Source of the DNA: Enterocloster lavalensis
GTDB lineage: Bacteria > Bacillota > Clostridia > Lachnospirales > Lachnospiraceae
Assembly: GCF_902364025.1 (NCBI RefSeq)
Contig: NZ_CABJCG010000002.1
Coordinates: forward strand, 410,068 to 474,067
Length of the DNA: 64,000 nt
Reading direction: 5' to 3'
Below, in pieces: positions 9,384 to 17,562 of the stretch. The notes beneath the pieces are model-generated. The model saw nothing but the letters and a program-made list of their open reading frames with translations. It had not been told where the DNA came from and made no database searches. A program made the translations under genes and the position numbers. Numbering within the stretch: position 1 is the first letter of the stretch; each line of letters opens with the position of its first letter.

Positions 9384-10216
9384 TTCTGGAACAGATCGCA
9401 GCGTCCACCCGGAGGCGGGTGGAACAGGAAAAGATGGAACGGCCCTTGGAGCGGGTGAGGGAAATGGCGTTGGAGATGACGAGGGCGGAACAGTCCCACC
9501 CGGCCCCCGTATCGCTGCCGTCCTCCGCGCCTTTCGCCCCCAACCCCTTTGAAGCCGCCCTCCGAAAGCCCGGAATGTCCTTCATCTGCGAGGTCAAAAA
9601 AGCTTCCCCGTCCAAGGGCGTCATTGCGGAAGAATTTCATTACAAGGAAATCGCCTCCGATTACGAGCGGGCGGGCGCCGACGCCATTTCCGTGCTGACG
9701 GAGCCGGAGTATTTTCAGGGCTGCAGCATGTATCTGGAGGAAATCCACCGCCAGGTAAAGCTTCCCCTGCTGCGCAAGGATTTTGTGGTCGATGAATACC
9801 AGATTTACGACGCAAAACTGCTGGGCGCGTCTGCGGTACTGCTCATCTGCTCCCTGCTGAAGGAAGATAAGCTGAAACGCTACCACAGTCTTTGCGGCGA
9901 GCTGGGGCTGGCCGCGCTGGTGGAAGCCCATGACGACGGGGAAGTGGCCATGGCGGCGGAAGCCGGGGCGCGAATTATCGGAATCAACAACCGGAATCTG
10001 AAAACCTTTGAGGTGGACTTTTCCAACGCCCTGCGCCTGAGGCGGCTGGTGCCAAAGGATACCGTATTTGTGGCGGAGAGCGGGATCCGGACAGCAGCGG
10101 ATATCCGGCGGCTGGCCGAGGCCAGAGTGGATGCGGTGCTGATCGGGGAGACGCTCATGCGGGCAAAGGATAAGACGGCCGCGTTAAAGGAACTGCGCCG
10201 GGGCTGTATTTTATAG
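9380..10216 (+). CDS. trpC: indole-3-glycerol phosphate synthase
   Basis: Ring closure of the CdRP intermediate to indole-3-glycerol phosphate, 278 residues, TIM-barrel. Family signatures are clear: CEVKKASPSKGVI with the catalytic Lys, LLRKDFVVDEYQ, LVEAHDD, GINNRNLKTFEVD and the phosphate-binding VAESGI and LIGETLM. The start is ATG 9380 overlapping the trpD stop; the same frame is open further upstream inside trpD but that is only shadow. A Pro/Ser/Ala-rich insertion at about residues 36-52 between the first helix and the barrel makes it slightly longer than usual. It is not fused to trpF. Confidence 0.96.
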   Translation: MILEQIAASTRRRVEQEKMERPLERVREMALEMTRAEQSHPAPVSLPSSAPFAPNPFEAALRKPGMSFICEVKKASPSKGVIAEEFHYKEIASDYERAGADAISVLTEPEYFQGCSMYLEEIHRQVKLPLLRKDFVVDEYQIYDAKLLGASAVLLICSLLKEDKLKRYHSLCGELGLAALVEAHDDGEVAMAAEAGARIIGINNRNLKTFEVDFSNALRLRRLVPKDTVFVAESGIRTAADIRRLAEARVDAVLIGETLMRAKDKTAALKELRRGCIL

Positions 10217-10295
10217 AAAGAAAGCGGAATTTAGGAAGATGGCAGAGCGGCGGAGGAAAATGGCCGTTTCCCACAAAGAACAGAGAGGGATTTTC

Positions 10296-10940
10296 ATGAA
10301 CGATGCCAACAAGGGCTGCCGCATCAAAATCTGCGGCCTCAGCCGCATTGGGGATATGGAGGCGGTCAACCGGGTCAGACCGGATTATATCGGGTTTGTT
10401 TTTGCGCAGAGCAGACGGCAGGTTGGAGCCACCTGGGCGGCGTCTTTGAAGCGGGCGCTGGACCCGCGGATCCAGGCTGTGGGAGTGTTTGTGAACGCTC
10501 CCGTCAGCGAGGCCGTCCGGCTGGCGGAGGTTGGCACGATTCAGATGATCCAGCTCCATGGGGACGAGGACGAGGCCTATATCCGGGAGCTGAAGCGCCA
10601 AACCGCGGCGCCGGTGATCAAGGCCGTGCGGGTGCGAAACGGAGACGACATTCTCAGGGCGGAACAGCTGTCCTGCGAGTACCTGCTGCTGGACACCTAC
10701 ACCAAGGGCCAGTACGGCGGCAGCGGCCGGGTATTTGACTGGAATCTGATCCCGCCGCTCCAAAAACCGTTTTTTCTGGCCGGAGGCATTTCCCTGGAAA
10801 ATGTACACGAGGCCAAAAACTGCCGCCCCTACTGCCTGGACGTCAGCAGCGCGGTGGAGACGGAAGGCCGCAAGGATCCGGAAAAAATCCGCCGTATGGT
10901 GGAGGCGGTGCGGCAGAGCGGGAAACAGTCCGGCGGATAG
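10296..10940 (+). CDS. trpF: phosphoribosylanthranilate isomerase
   Basis: Amadori rearrangement of phosphoribosylanthranilate, the step between TrpD and TrpC. The 214-residue TIM barrel begins with the catalytic Cys in KICGL and contains IGFVF, QLHGDE, the catalytic Asp in LLDTYTKGQYGGSG and the phosphate-binding LAGGIS. ATG 10296 is chosen because GAGAGGGA stands five bases upstream; an in-frame ATG at 10239 would add 19 residues before the normal family start and has no good ribosome site. Confidence 0.95.
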   Translation: MNDANKGCRIKICGLSRIGDMEAVNRVRPDYIGFVFAQSRRQVGATWAASLKRALDPRIQAVGVFVNAPVSEAVRLAEVGTIQMIQLHGDEDEAYIRELKRQTAAPVIKAVRVRNGDDILRAEQLSCEYLLLDTYTKGQYGGSGRVFDWNLIPPLQKPFFLAGGISLENVHEAKNCRPYCLDVSSAVETEGRKDPEKIRRMVEAVRQSGKQSGG

Positions 10941-11006
10941 CTCCCATCAAACCATCAAACGTTTTTACGCATCCACCAATCATCACAAAACCAAAGGAGT
11001 ATTCAC

Positions 11007-12191
11007 ATGTCAAAGGGAAAATTTGGAATTCACGGCGGGCAGTTCATCCCGGAAACGCTGATGAGCGCCGTGGCCGAGCTGGAAGAAGCCTATGAGCACT
11101 ATAAAAATGATCCGCAGTTTATGGCGGAGCTGGATCAGCTTTTAAAGGAATACTGCGGCCGCCCGTCGCGCCTGTATTTCGCGGAGAAAATGACAAAGGA
11201 CCTGGGCGGCGCGAAAATCTACTTAAAGCGCGAGGACTTAAACCACACCGGTTCCCACAAGATCAACAACGCCATCGGCCAGGTGCTGCTTGCCAAAAAG
11301 ATGGGCAAGACCCGGGTGATCGCGGAGACGGGGGCCGGCCAGCACGGCGTGGCCACGGCCACCGCGGCGGCCCTCCTGGGCCTGGAGTGCGAGGTGTTTA
11401 TGGGCAAGGAGGACACGGACCGTCAGGTCTTAAACGTGTACCGAATGGAGCTTCTGGGAGCGAAGGTGCACCCTGTGACCAGCGGCACCCAGACCTTAAA
11501 GGACGCGGTAAATGAGACGCTGCGGGAGTGGACCAGCCGCATTTCCGACACCCACTACGTGATCGGCTCCGTCATGGGCCCCCACCCCTTCCCCACGATG
11601 GTTCGGGATTTCCAGAGCGTGATCAGCCGGGAGATCAAGGAACAGCTGCGGGAAAAGGAAGGCAAATTGCCGGATATGGTGATCGCCTGCGTGGGCGGCG
11701 GCAGCAACGCCATGGGCGCGTTTTACGAGTTCATCCAGGATGAGAGCGTGCGGCTGGTGGGCTGCGAGGCGGCCGGGCGCGGCGCGGACACGGACCGGAC
11801 GGCGGCCACCATCGCCACGGGCAGCGAGGGCATTTTCCACGGGATGAAATCCTATTTCTGCCAGGATGAGTACGGGCAGATCGCGCCGGTGTACTCCATC
11901 TCCGCGGGCTTGGATTACCCGGGAATCGGGCCGGAACACGCCTGGCTCCACGACATGGGCCGGGCAACCTATGTGCCGGTGACGGATGATGAGGCGGTGG
12001 ACTCCTTCGAGTACCTCTCCAGGATGGAAGGGATCATCCCGGCGGTGGAGAGCGCCCACGCCGTGGCCTACGCCCGCAAAATCGCGCCGTCCCTCAAGCC
12101 GGATCAGATCATTGTGGTGAATCTCTCGGGAAGAGGGGACAAGGATGTGGCAGCCATCGCCAGATACAGGGGGGTTGAGATTTATGAATAG
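11007..12191 (+). CDS. trpB: tryptophan synthase beta chain
   Basis: Condenses indole and serine to tryptophan with pyridoxal phosphate, 394 residues. The PLP-lysine is in [10 protein letters not shown], the indole tunnel glutamate region in AETGAGQHG, and the cofactor phosphate site in [11 protein letters not shown] 11007 follows AAAGGAG. It is of the TrpB1 type expected to form the alpha2-beta2 complex with TrpA, whose start codon lies inside the last codons of this gene. Confidence 0.97.
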   Translation: MSKGKFGIHGGQFIPETLMSAVAELEEAYEHYKNDPQFMAELDQLLKEYCGRPSRLYFAEKMTKDLGGAKIYLKREDLNHTGSHKINNAIGQVLLAKKMGKTRVIAETGAGQHGVATATAAALLGLECEVFMGKEDTDRQVLNVYRMELLGAKVHPVTSGTQTLKDAVNETLREWTSRISDTHYVIGSVMGPHPFPTMVRDFQSVISREIKEQLREKEGKLPDMVIACVGGGSNAMGAFYEFIQDESVRLVGCEAAGRGADTDRTAATIATGSEGIFHGMKSYFCQDEYGQIAPVYSISAGLDYPGIGPEHAWLHDMGRATYVPVTDDEAVDSFEYLSRMEGIIPAVESAHAVAYARKIAPSLKPDQIIVVNLSGRGDKDVAAIARYRGVEIYE

Positions 12192-12960
12192 AGTGCAGGA
12201 AGTATTTCAGAATAAGGCGTTTATCCCGTTTGTGACCGCTGGCGATCCAAATCTGGATGTGACGGAACGTCTGATTGTTGCAATGGCGGAGGCCGGGGCG
12301 GACCTCATCGAGATCGGAATTCCCTTCTCCGACCCGGTGGCGGAGGGAATCGTGATCCAGGAGGCGGACCAGCGGGCCCTGGCGGCCGGAACCACCACGG
12401 ACAAGATTTTCGACATGGTAAAGCGGGTCCGGACAAAGACGGACGTGCCGCTGGCTTTCATGACCTACATCAACCCGGTGTTCGTGTACGGCGCGGACCG
12501 GTTCATGGAACATGCGGTGGAAGCCGGTGTGGACGCCCTGATCGTGCCGGATATGCCCTTTGAAGAGCGGGAGGAGCTGCTGCCCGCCTGCAAGGCCCAC
12601 GGCATGATCCTGATCTACCTGGCGGCTCCCACCTCCAGCCAGCGCGTGAAGGCCATCGCCCGGGAGACGGAAGGGTTTGTCTACTGCGTGTCCAGCCTGG
12701 GCGTCACCGGCGTGAGAAGCGAGATCACCACCGACGTGGGCGCTATGGTGAAAATGGTCAAGGAGGCGAACAATGTCCCCTGCGCCGTGGGTTTTGGAAT
12801 CTCCACACCAGATCAGGCCCGGCGCATGGCAGCGGACGCGGACGGCGTGATCGTGGGCAGCGCCATTGTGAAGCTGGTGGCAAAGTACGGCGAGGACTGC
12901 GTGGAGCCGGTAAGCCGGTACGTGCGGGAGATGAAGGCAGCGGTGATGGAGGCGGAGTAA
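12184..12960 (+). CDS. trpA: tryptophan synthase alpha chain
   Basis: Cleaves indole-3-glycerol phosphate to indole, which is channelled to TrpB. The 258-residue TIM barrel shows the normal [10 protein letters not shown] start, the catalytic Glu in EIGIPFSDP, the catalytic Asp in PDMPFEE and the phosphate site GFGIS. ATG 12184 overlaps the trpB stop by eight bases; an in-frame ATG at 12145 deep inside trpB is not expected. It is the last gene of the operon and a strong hairpin follows. Confidence 0.96.
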   Translation: MNRVQEVFQNKAFIPFVTAGDPNLDVTERLIVAMAEAGADLIEIGIPFSDPVAEGIVIQEADQRALAAGTTTDKIFDMVKRVRTKTDVPLAFMTYINPVFVYGADRFMEHAVEAGVDALIVPDMPFEEREELLPACKAHGMILIYLAAPTSSQRVKAIARETEGFVYCVSSLGVTGVRSEITTDVGAMVKMVKEANNVPCAVGFGISTPDQARRMAADADGVIVGSAIVKLVAKYGEDCVEPVSRYVREMKAAVMEAE

Positions 12961-13039
12961 GGCGGAGAAGAGCGGAGTAAAACGGGGCGGCCGGGAATAG
13001 GCCGAATCGCCCCGGAGAAACCGGTTCTGATCAACAGAA

Positions 13040-13088
13040 CGGCAAAAACGGTGCTCAGGACACATAAGTCCGGGCGCCGTTTTTGCCG
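13040..13088 (+). terminator. trp operon terminator
   Basis: A 15-bp stem (13040-13054 with 13074-13088, one G-T wobble) whose arms carry AAAAA and TTTTT, so it can act in either direction. Confidence 0.85.
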
Positions 13089-13213
13089 TATTTTGCGGAT
13101 TTTCCGTGAAGCCAGCCGCTATAAATTCCCGGCCCCCACCGGCGCCCGTTCCGCTCTACTGATAAATCTGATTGATTTTCCAATACGGGGGAGATGGGGG
13201 AAAAGTTGCACCC

Positions 13214-13243
13214 TTGACACATTTTAAAAAATAATTTTAAATA
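13214..13243 (+). promoter_or_regulatory. probable promoter of the sigma/anti-sigma pair
   Basis: TTGACA at 13214-13219 followed at 17-18 bases by an AT-rich -10 (TTAAAT/TAAATA around 13237-13243). The -35 is perfect and the -10 weak. The transcript would start about 100 bases before the GTG of the sigma factor. Confidence 0.45.
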
Positions 13244-13353
13244 AAAATGAACCGTTTTCCCATTGACCGCCTCTATATAACAGGTGCACCGAAAACGGCG
13301 CGGCCGGGGCAGACGATTTGCGCCGGGCCGCCGGACGGAAAGGAGGATTGACT

Positions 13354-13926
13354 GTGAAGGAGAATCGCGGAGACGAGCAACTGGTCCGCCGGATGATTGC
13401 GGATGACCGGGAGGCGTTTGACCTCCGGATGGAGTCTTATTATCCCAGAACTCTCCGCATGGCATATCTGATTTCCGGAAGCTATGCAGACAGCGAGGAT
13501 ATTGTTCAGGAGACATTTATACAGGTATATTTGAACCGCAGGCGAATCCGAGAGCCGCAGTATTTTGAGCGATGGCTCTACAAGACCCTGACCCGGGAGG
13601 CGTGGCGCATATGCCGCAGGAGTAAAAAAGAGCAGCCGGTAGAGGAAGTCTTCGGGGAAAATACCCCGTCTGCCGCTTCCGTGCCGGAGGAAGTGATGAG
13701 AAATGCCAGGGACAGGGAATTGTACCAGGCCGTCGGACGGCTTCCGGCCAAGCAGCGGACCGCGGTGGTCCTGTACTATTTTAACGGTATGACCACCAAA
13801 GAGATCGCCTCGGTGATGGGCTGTCTGGAAGGAACTGTAAAATCAAGACTGTATACAGCGAGAACTCAATTAAAACAGGTGCTGGAAAGCGAACAGCAGA
13901 TGCTGGGAGAGGAGGCGGCCTTATGA
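13354..13926 (+). CDS. RNA polymerase sigma factor, ECF/sigma-70 family
   Basis: A 190-residue ECF-type sigma factor with region 2 at about residues 10-80 (core binding and -10 recognition, with DIVQETFIQVYLN) and region 4 at about 125-180 (LPAKQRTAVVLYYFNGMTTKEIASVMGCLEGTVKSRL split over a helix-turn-helix). Start GTG 13354 is preceded by AAAGGAGG with seven bases spacing. It overlaps the next gene by four bases, and that gene encodes a single-pass membrane protein, the usual pairing of ECF sigma and its regulator. The signal it responds to is not visible. Confidence 0.9.
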   Translation: MKENRGDEQLVRRMIADDREAFDLRMESYYPRTLRMAYLISGSYADSEDIVQETFIQVYLNRRRIREPQYFERWLYKTLTREAWRICRRSKKEQPVEEVFGENTPSAASVPEEVMRNARDRELYQAVGRLPAKQRTAVVLYYFNGMTTKEIASVMGCLEGTVKSRLYTARTQLKQVLESEQQMLGEEAAL

Positions 13927-14729
13927 AGCAGAATTTACCGAGCCGGAATAAAGGTGCGGAACAGATGGAAGAGCAGATCCGTCAGGCCCTTTCCAGGCAG
14001 GCGGAGACGGTCAGGGTGTCCTCTCAGGATTCCCAGAGGATGATCCGCTCCGTGCATCGGAAAATAGAGGAGGAAAACAGGATGAGAAAATGGAGTGCAA
14101 AAAAGATCGTGGTTGTGGCAGCGGCCGTGTGCGTATTTGGAACCATCACAGCGGTGGCGGCGGGGAAAATCGCCGGTATCGCCTCCTATAGCAGCTGGAA
14201 TGATGCGGTATATCAGTATAGCAAGGTTGCAGATATGGAAAAGGAAGTCGGATTTGAGGCAAAGATACCCGAGGCCTTTGCCAATGGCTACGGATTCACC
14301 TCAGCATTGCCCGGGTCCCAGGAATCCAGGGACGCGGAGGGAAATGTGGTGGAGACCATCCGCGACATGACAGTAAATTATAAGAAGAATGGAATGGCAG
14401 ATATCAGCCTGATCGCAGCCCAGGCAAAACTGGATGACGCCCCGCTCACCGGGGACAGCACCTTCACCCACGGGGATTGTACGCTGTATTTCTCCGTCAG
14501 GGAGAATCTGTTCGTGCCGCCGGACTACCAGGTTTCCGAGGAAGAGCAGGCGTTGTCGGATGCCGGAAAGCTTAACATCGGCTACGGAACTTCCGAGGTG
14601 CAACGCAACAGGAGCCAGACCATATACTGGGAGGACGGCGGTGTGTTCTATACGATAATTTCCTTTGATAATACTATGACGGCGGAGGAGTTTGCCGGAA
14701 TGGCGGGAGAAATCATTGACCTGAAGTAG
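13923..14729 (+). CDS. membrane-anchored anti-sigma-type protein (DUF4367-like)
   Basis: A 268-residue protein with a charged cytoplasmic N-terminus of about 55 residues, one membrane helix at about residues 58-80 (IVVVAAAVCVFGTITAVAA) and a long extracytoplasmic domain of about 185 residues rich in Asp, Tyr and Thr. This layout and the ATGA overlap with the sigma gene suggest an anti-sigma factor that holds the sigma factor at the membrane. The outer domain resembles DUF4367-type sensor domains of Clostridia. No zinc-binding HxxxCxxC anti-sigma motif is seen in the cytoplasmic part, so the mode of inhibition would differ from ZAS proteins. Confidence 0.7.
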   Translation: MKQNLPSRNKGAEQMEEQIRQALSRQAETVRVSSQDSQRMIRSVHRKIEEENRMRKWSAKKIVVVAAAVCVFGTITAVAAGKIAGIASYSSWNDAVYQYSKVADMEKEVGFEAKIPEAFANGYGFTSALPGSQESRDAEGNVVETIRDMTVNYKKNGMADISLIAAQAKLDDAPLTGDSTFTHGDCTLYFSVRENLFVPPDYQVSEEEQALSDAGKLNIGYGTSEVQRNRSQTIYWEDGGVFYTIISFDNTMTAEEFAGMAGEIIDLK

Positions 14730-14756
14730 AAGTCCGTTTGAAATGGGTATAGAAAT

Positions 14757-14790
14757 GGGGGCCGTCCGGTAAATGACGCCGGGCGGCCCC
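14757..14790. terminator. GC hairpin after the anti-sigma gene
   Basis: A 12-bp inverted repeat (14757-14768 with 14779-14790, one mismatch) between converging genes. It has no T run; probable terminator or transcript end. Confidence 0.5.
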
Positions 14791-14849
14791 GTTCTTGATG
14801 CATTGGACCGCCGGCACAGCCCGCGGTCCATTTTTGACACGATTCTCTC

Positions 14850-15569
14850 TTATTTTACCCGGCAGGCGTCCACAAAACTGGCAAACAGTCTGCCGGCGGC
14901 CTCGTCCTTGCCGGACAGGTATTCCGGATGCCACTGCACCGCCAAAAGATAGGGATAGTCCTGCATCTCCACGGCCTCGGTCAAACCGTCCCGCGCTACT
15001 GCGGACACGGTCAGGCCAGGCGCCAGGGAACGCACGGCCTGGTGATGCATGCTGTTCACCGCGATCTGCGCCTTGCCCCCTGCGATTTCGGCCATGCGGG
15101 TGCCGGGCACGAGGTCCACCAGATGGCTGGTGGTGGTGTAGTAATAGGGCTGGCGGTGGGCAATGGGAAATGCCGCTTCATACTGGCTGGGCAGATCCTG
15201 ATAGATATCGCCGCCCAGGAACACATTGATCTCCTGAATGCCGCGGCAGATGCCCAAAATCGGTTTTCTGGCCTTGAAGGCCAGTTTAAATAACTGCTGC
15301 TCCATGGTATCCCTGGCCGCGGATACGTTACCACAGTTCTGATGCGTATCCTCCCCAAACAGGAACGGGTGGAGGTCCGGGCCGCCGGAAAACAGGAAGC
15401 CGTCGCAGGTATCCACATACTGGGCGATATCCTCCTCAGTACCTTCCAGGGGCAGCACCACCGGAAGACCTCCGGCTGCGGCAACCGCCCGCAGGTAGGT
15501 AGGGCGCATGCTGATGTCGTCATTTTCCGTGTTGTGCGAGGGCGTGATGGCAATAAGTGGCTTTTTCAT
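14850..15569 (-). CDS. class I glutamine amidotransferase, peptidase C26 (gamma-glutamyl-GABA hydrolase type)
   Basis: A 239-residue cytoplasmic hydrolase of the PuuD/YvdE group, which removes glutamate from gamma-glutamylated amines such as gamma-glutamyl-GABA. The nucleophile is Cys108 in GICRGIQ, the catalytic His is in QWHPE near residue 212, and the N-terminal SGGPDLHP forms the oxyanion region. No polyamine genes are adjacent, so the true substrate is unknown. It is monocistronic on the minus strand, running toward the sigma operon. Confidence 0.85.
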   Translation of the reverse strand: MKKPLIAITPSHNTENDDISMRPTYLRAVAAAGGLPVVLPLEGTEEDIAQYVDTCDGFLFSGGPDLHPFLFGEDTHQNCGNVSAARDTMEQQLFKLAFKARKPILGICRGIQEINVFLGGDIYQDLPSQYEAAFPIAHRQPYYYTTTSHLVDLVPGTRMAEIAGGKAQIAVNSMHHQAVRSLAPGLTVSAVARDGLTEAVEMQDYPYLLAVQWHPEYLSGKDEAAGRLFASFVDACRVK

Positions 15570-15680
15570 AATAACATATCCTCCGATTCGATGTTAAAAC
15601 GATCAAAAAAACTCCGCTAAGACCGCGCCGCCGCCGGAAATGCCGGGGCAGCCATGGCCGCGGAAGCGTTTATCCGTATG

Positions 15681-15714
15681 AAAAGAGCCCCTTCCCTCAG
15701 GAAGAGGCTCTTAT
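15681..15714 (-). terminator. terminator of the ferredoxin gene
   Basis: On the minus strand, a stem of AAGAGCC with GGCTCTT plus further pairing of the CTTCC/GGAAG arms is followed by TTTT. Confidence 0.75.
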
Positions 15715-15722
15715 GTAGCCTA

Positions 15723-15893
15723 TTAGCCCTCGCTGATAGCTCCGGTGGGGCAGGTGCCAGCGCAAGTACCGCAATCGATGCAGGTATCAGCGTCGATAAC
15801 GTACTGGCTATCGCCCTCGGAAATAGCGCCTACGGGACATTCTGCTGCGCAGCTTCCGCAGCTAACACAAGAATCATTGATAACGTATGCCAT
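15723..15893 (-). CDS. 2[4Fe-4S] ferredoxin, clostridial type
   Basis: A 56-residue low-potential electron carrier, too short for most gene lists. Two CxxCxxCxxxCP clusters are perfect: CVSCGSCAAECP at residues 9-20 and CIDCGTCAGTCP at residues 38-49, with the pseudo-twofold symmetry of clostridial ferredoxins. ATG at 15893 follows AAGGAGGTAATTCC, an optimal ribosome site, which fits a highly expressed protein. In an anaerobe it would serve pyruvate:ferredoxin oxidoreductase, hydrogenase and the radical-SAM activase encoded nearby (16220-16969), although the two genes are separated by a repeat element. Confidence 0.97.
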   Translation of the reverse strand: MAYVINDSCVSCGSCAAECPVGAISEGDSQYVIDADTCIDCGTCAGTCPTGAISEG

Positions 15894-16039
15894 TGGAATT
15901 ACCTCCTTAATATTATGAGCATCTCCGGAAATATTCTCACAACAGTGGAGTCCGGACAGGCCCTTTGTACATTGTTCTTATATTTTATACTATATTCTAT
16001 AAATATTCAAGAGGAAAATGCAGGGTGCAATGTTTAAAA

Positions 16040-16229
16040 TTATGAGCAATTACTGTTCACAGCACCACGGGAAAGCGCGATTCTGCGAACAGTAACACGC
16101 TACGCGATGCACAGAAACGGCAAAAACGCTGTTCCGCGCCGCTATCCTCGGGTTTTCTGTGACTTTTGCTGCGCTCCACTCACAAAAAACGCCTCGCGGG
16201 ATATTACCTGTGTCAGTAATTATGAGCAA
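16040..16229. repeat. MITE-like palindromic element with 10-bp flanking repeats
   Basis: A 170-base segment (16050-16219) begins TTACTG and ends CAGTAA, with imperfect terminal inverted repeats extending to about 13 bases (ATTACTGTTCACAG against the complement of CTGTGTCAGTAAT). It is flanked by identical copies of TTATGAGCAA (16040-16049 and 16220-16229), and the identity extends to 14 bases when the shared ends are included. Inside, TTACTGTTC (16050-16058) pairs with GAACAGTAA (16087-16095), and CACAGAAA pairs with a later TTTCTGTG. There is no coding capacity. The right copy of the flank holds the pflA stop codon. Confidence 0.65.
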
Positions 16230-16969
16230 TTCCGACTCTCCCTCATGCCCCTGAGAATGATCTGCCGGGCTTTGGCCGCCCCGGCGGGTGGAAGGGGACT
16301 GGTGTCCTCCAGCGGATAAGGGATTCCCAGGGATTGATACTTGGTCTTTCCCATGTCGTGGTAGGGCAGGACGTCCAGGGCTTTGATATTTTTCAGTGTG
16401 CCCAGATACAGCCCGAGGCGGTGGAGGTAATCTTCGCGGTCCGTGATTCCCGGAACCACCACATGGCGGACCCAGACCGGAATCTGCTTCTGTTCCAGAT
16501 AGCGGGCGAACGCCAGAATGTTGTCCTGAGGCTGTCCGCACAGCTTTAAGTGCTCCTGGGGGTCGATGTGCTTGATATCCAGCAGCACCAGGTCGGTGAC
16601 CGCTGCCAGCCGGTCAAATTTCTCCCTCACACCGGCGGAGTCCGGGCGGAAGGTGACGCCTGAGGTATCCAGGCAGGTGTGGATTCCCCGCTTTTTGGCC
16701 TCCTCGAACAGCTCCGTCACGAAGCCGATCTGCGTCAGCGGTTCCCCGCCGCTGACCGTGATGCCGCCCTTCCGGTAGAAATGCCGGGCGTTGTCGTACT
16801 GGTTTAAGAGCTGGTCCACGGTCATGGGAGTCCCGCCCTTGGGGTCCCATGTGTCGGGGTTGTGGCAGTACAGGCAGCGCATGGGACACCCGCTCAGAAA
16901 GATCACCATGCGGATGCCGGGGCCGTCCACGGTGCCAAAACTTTCAATGGAATGAACACGTCCGATCAT
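16220..16969 (-). CDS. pflA: pyruvate formate-lyase activating enzyme (radical SAM)
   Basis: A 249-residue radical SAM enzyme that installs the glycyl radical on pyruvate formate-lyase. The CxxxCxxC iron-sulfur motif is at Cys28, Cys32 and Cys35 (GCPMRCLYCHN), preceded by the family start SIESFGTVDGPG. A GG(E/D)P-type SAM motif SGGEPL is at about residues 77-82. ATG at 16969 follows AGGAGGAGG. It lies downstream of the glycyl-radical protein and formate-lyase genes in the same orientation. The last codon falls in the flanking repeat of the MITE-like element, so the 3' end may have been slightly altered by insertion. Confidence 0.95.
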   Translation of the reverse strand: MIGRVHSIESFGTVDGPGIRMVIFLSGCPMRCLYCHNPDTWDPKGGTPMTVDQLLNQYDNARHFYRKGGITVSGGEPLTQIGFVTELFEEAKKRGIHTCLDTSGVTFRPDSAGVREKFDRLAAVTDLVLLDIKHIDPQEHLKLCGQPQDNILAFARYLEQKQIPVWVRHVVVPGITDREDYLHRLGLYLGTLKNIKALDVLPYHDMGKTKYQSLGIPYPLEDTSPLPPAGAAKARQIILRGMRESRNCS

Positions 16970-17158
16970 AAAAAGCCTCCTCCTCTCGCGTCTGCAAAGC
17001 GTGCACAGAAAATGCCCCGCCCGCGTCCTGACTGGCGGCGGATGGCCTCACCCGCCATGGCCGCACCTTACCGCGCCCGCCGCACGAACCAGGCATTTCC
17101 CTCTCACGCACAAGTCCGAAGGCAGTGCGCCCCCGGACATCATGCGAAAGAATCAATA

Positions 17159-17404
17159 TCAGATTTCCCCGTGGAACGTTCTGGAAATGACCTCGTCCTG
17201 CTGATCCTTGGTCAGCTTGTTAAAGTTCACGGCGTAGCCGGAAACACGCACGGTCAGCTGGGGATATTTCTCCGGGTGCGCCTGGGCGTCCAGCAGAGTT
17301 TCCTTGCTGAATACGTTGACATTTAAGTGGTGGCCGCCCTCCTGGGCGTAGCCGTCCAAAAGTGCTACCAGGTTATCGATCTGTGAATCACTTGCTTTTA
17401 CCAT
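17159..17404 (-). CDS. stand-alone glycyl-radical domain of pyruvate formate-lyase (GrcA-like)
   Basis: An 81-residue protein matching the C-terminal glycyl-radical domain of formate-lyases. RVSGYAV holds the radical glycine at residue 56, preceded by GGHHLNVNV and PEKYPQLT and followed by [18 protein letters not shown]. coli GrcA (YfiD) is a similar free-standing spare part that repairs cleaved PflB; here the adjacent large subunit lacks this domain altogether, so this protein probably is the normal radical-bearing subunit. Own start ATG 17404 with GAGAGGA upstream; 158 bases downstream of the large subunit and 189 bases before pflA. PflA should activate Gly56. Confidence 0.93.
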   Translation of the reverse strand: MVKASDSQIDNLVALLDGYAQEGGHHLNVNVFSKETLLDAQAHPEKYPQLTVRVSGYAVNFNKLTKDQQDEVISRTFHGEI

Positions 17405-17562
17405 ATTGAAGTCCTCTCTTTCTTGTAATGTCCATGGTTAAAGGGTTTGTTTCAGTTGCGCCGGGCCGGATATCCGGGGCGGAGCTGCGTCCAGGCTTCT
17501 GGCGCGCGAACCCCAGGCTTTCGGCCCGCACGCCCCGGGCTTCCATCCCGCGCCTTTTCTTA

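Larger units (their letters stand above)
12961..13353 (+). other. trp-sigma intergenic region
   Basis: About 390 bases without a gene. It holds a GC-rich hairpin at 12983-13014, the main trp terminator at 13040-13088, and an AT-rich stretch with a probable promoter (TTGACA 13214-13219) for the sigma-factor gene. The remaining leader up to the GTG start is about 100 bases and has no clear structure. Confidence 0.6.

Noticed and set aside
16107..16319. 70-residue open frame within the MITE-like element
   Set aside because: It crosses the element and the antisense of pflA, without a ribosome site or recognisable domain.
17405..17562. frameshift breaking a normal pyruvate formate-lyase
   Set aside because: The large protein ends in unique sequence and the small one has its own ribosome site, start and N-terminal residues, with 158 bases between; a single indel cannot restore a normal enzyme.
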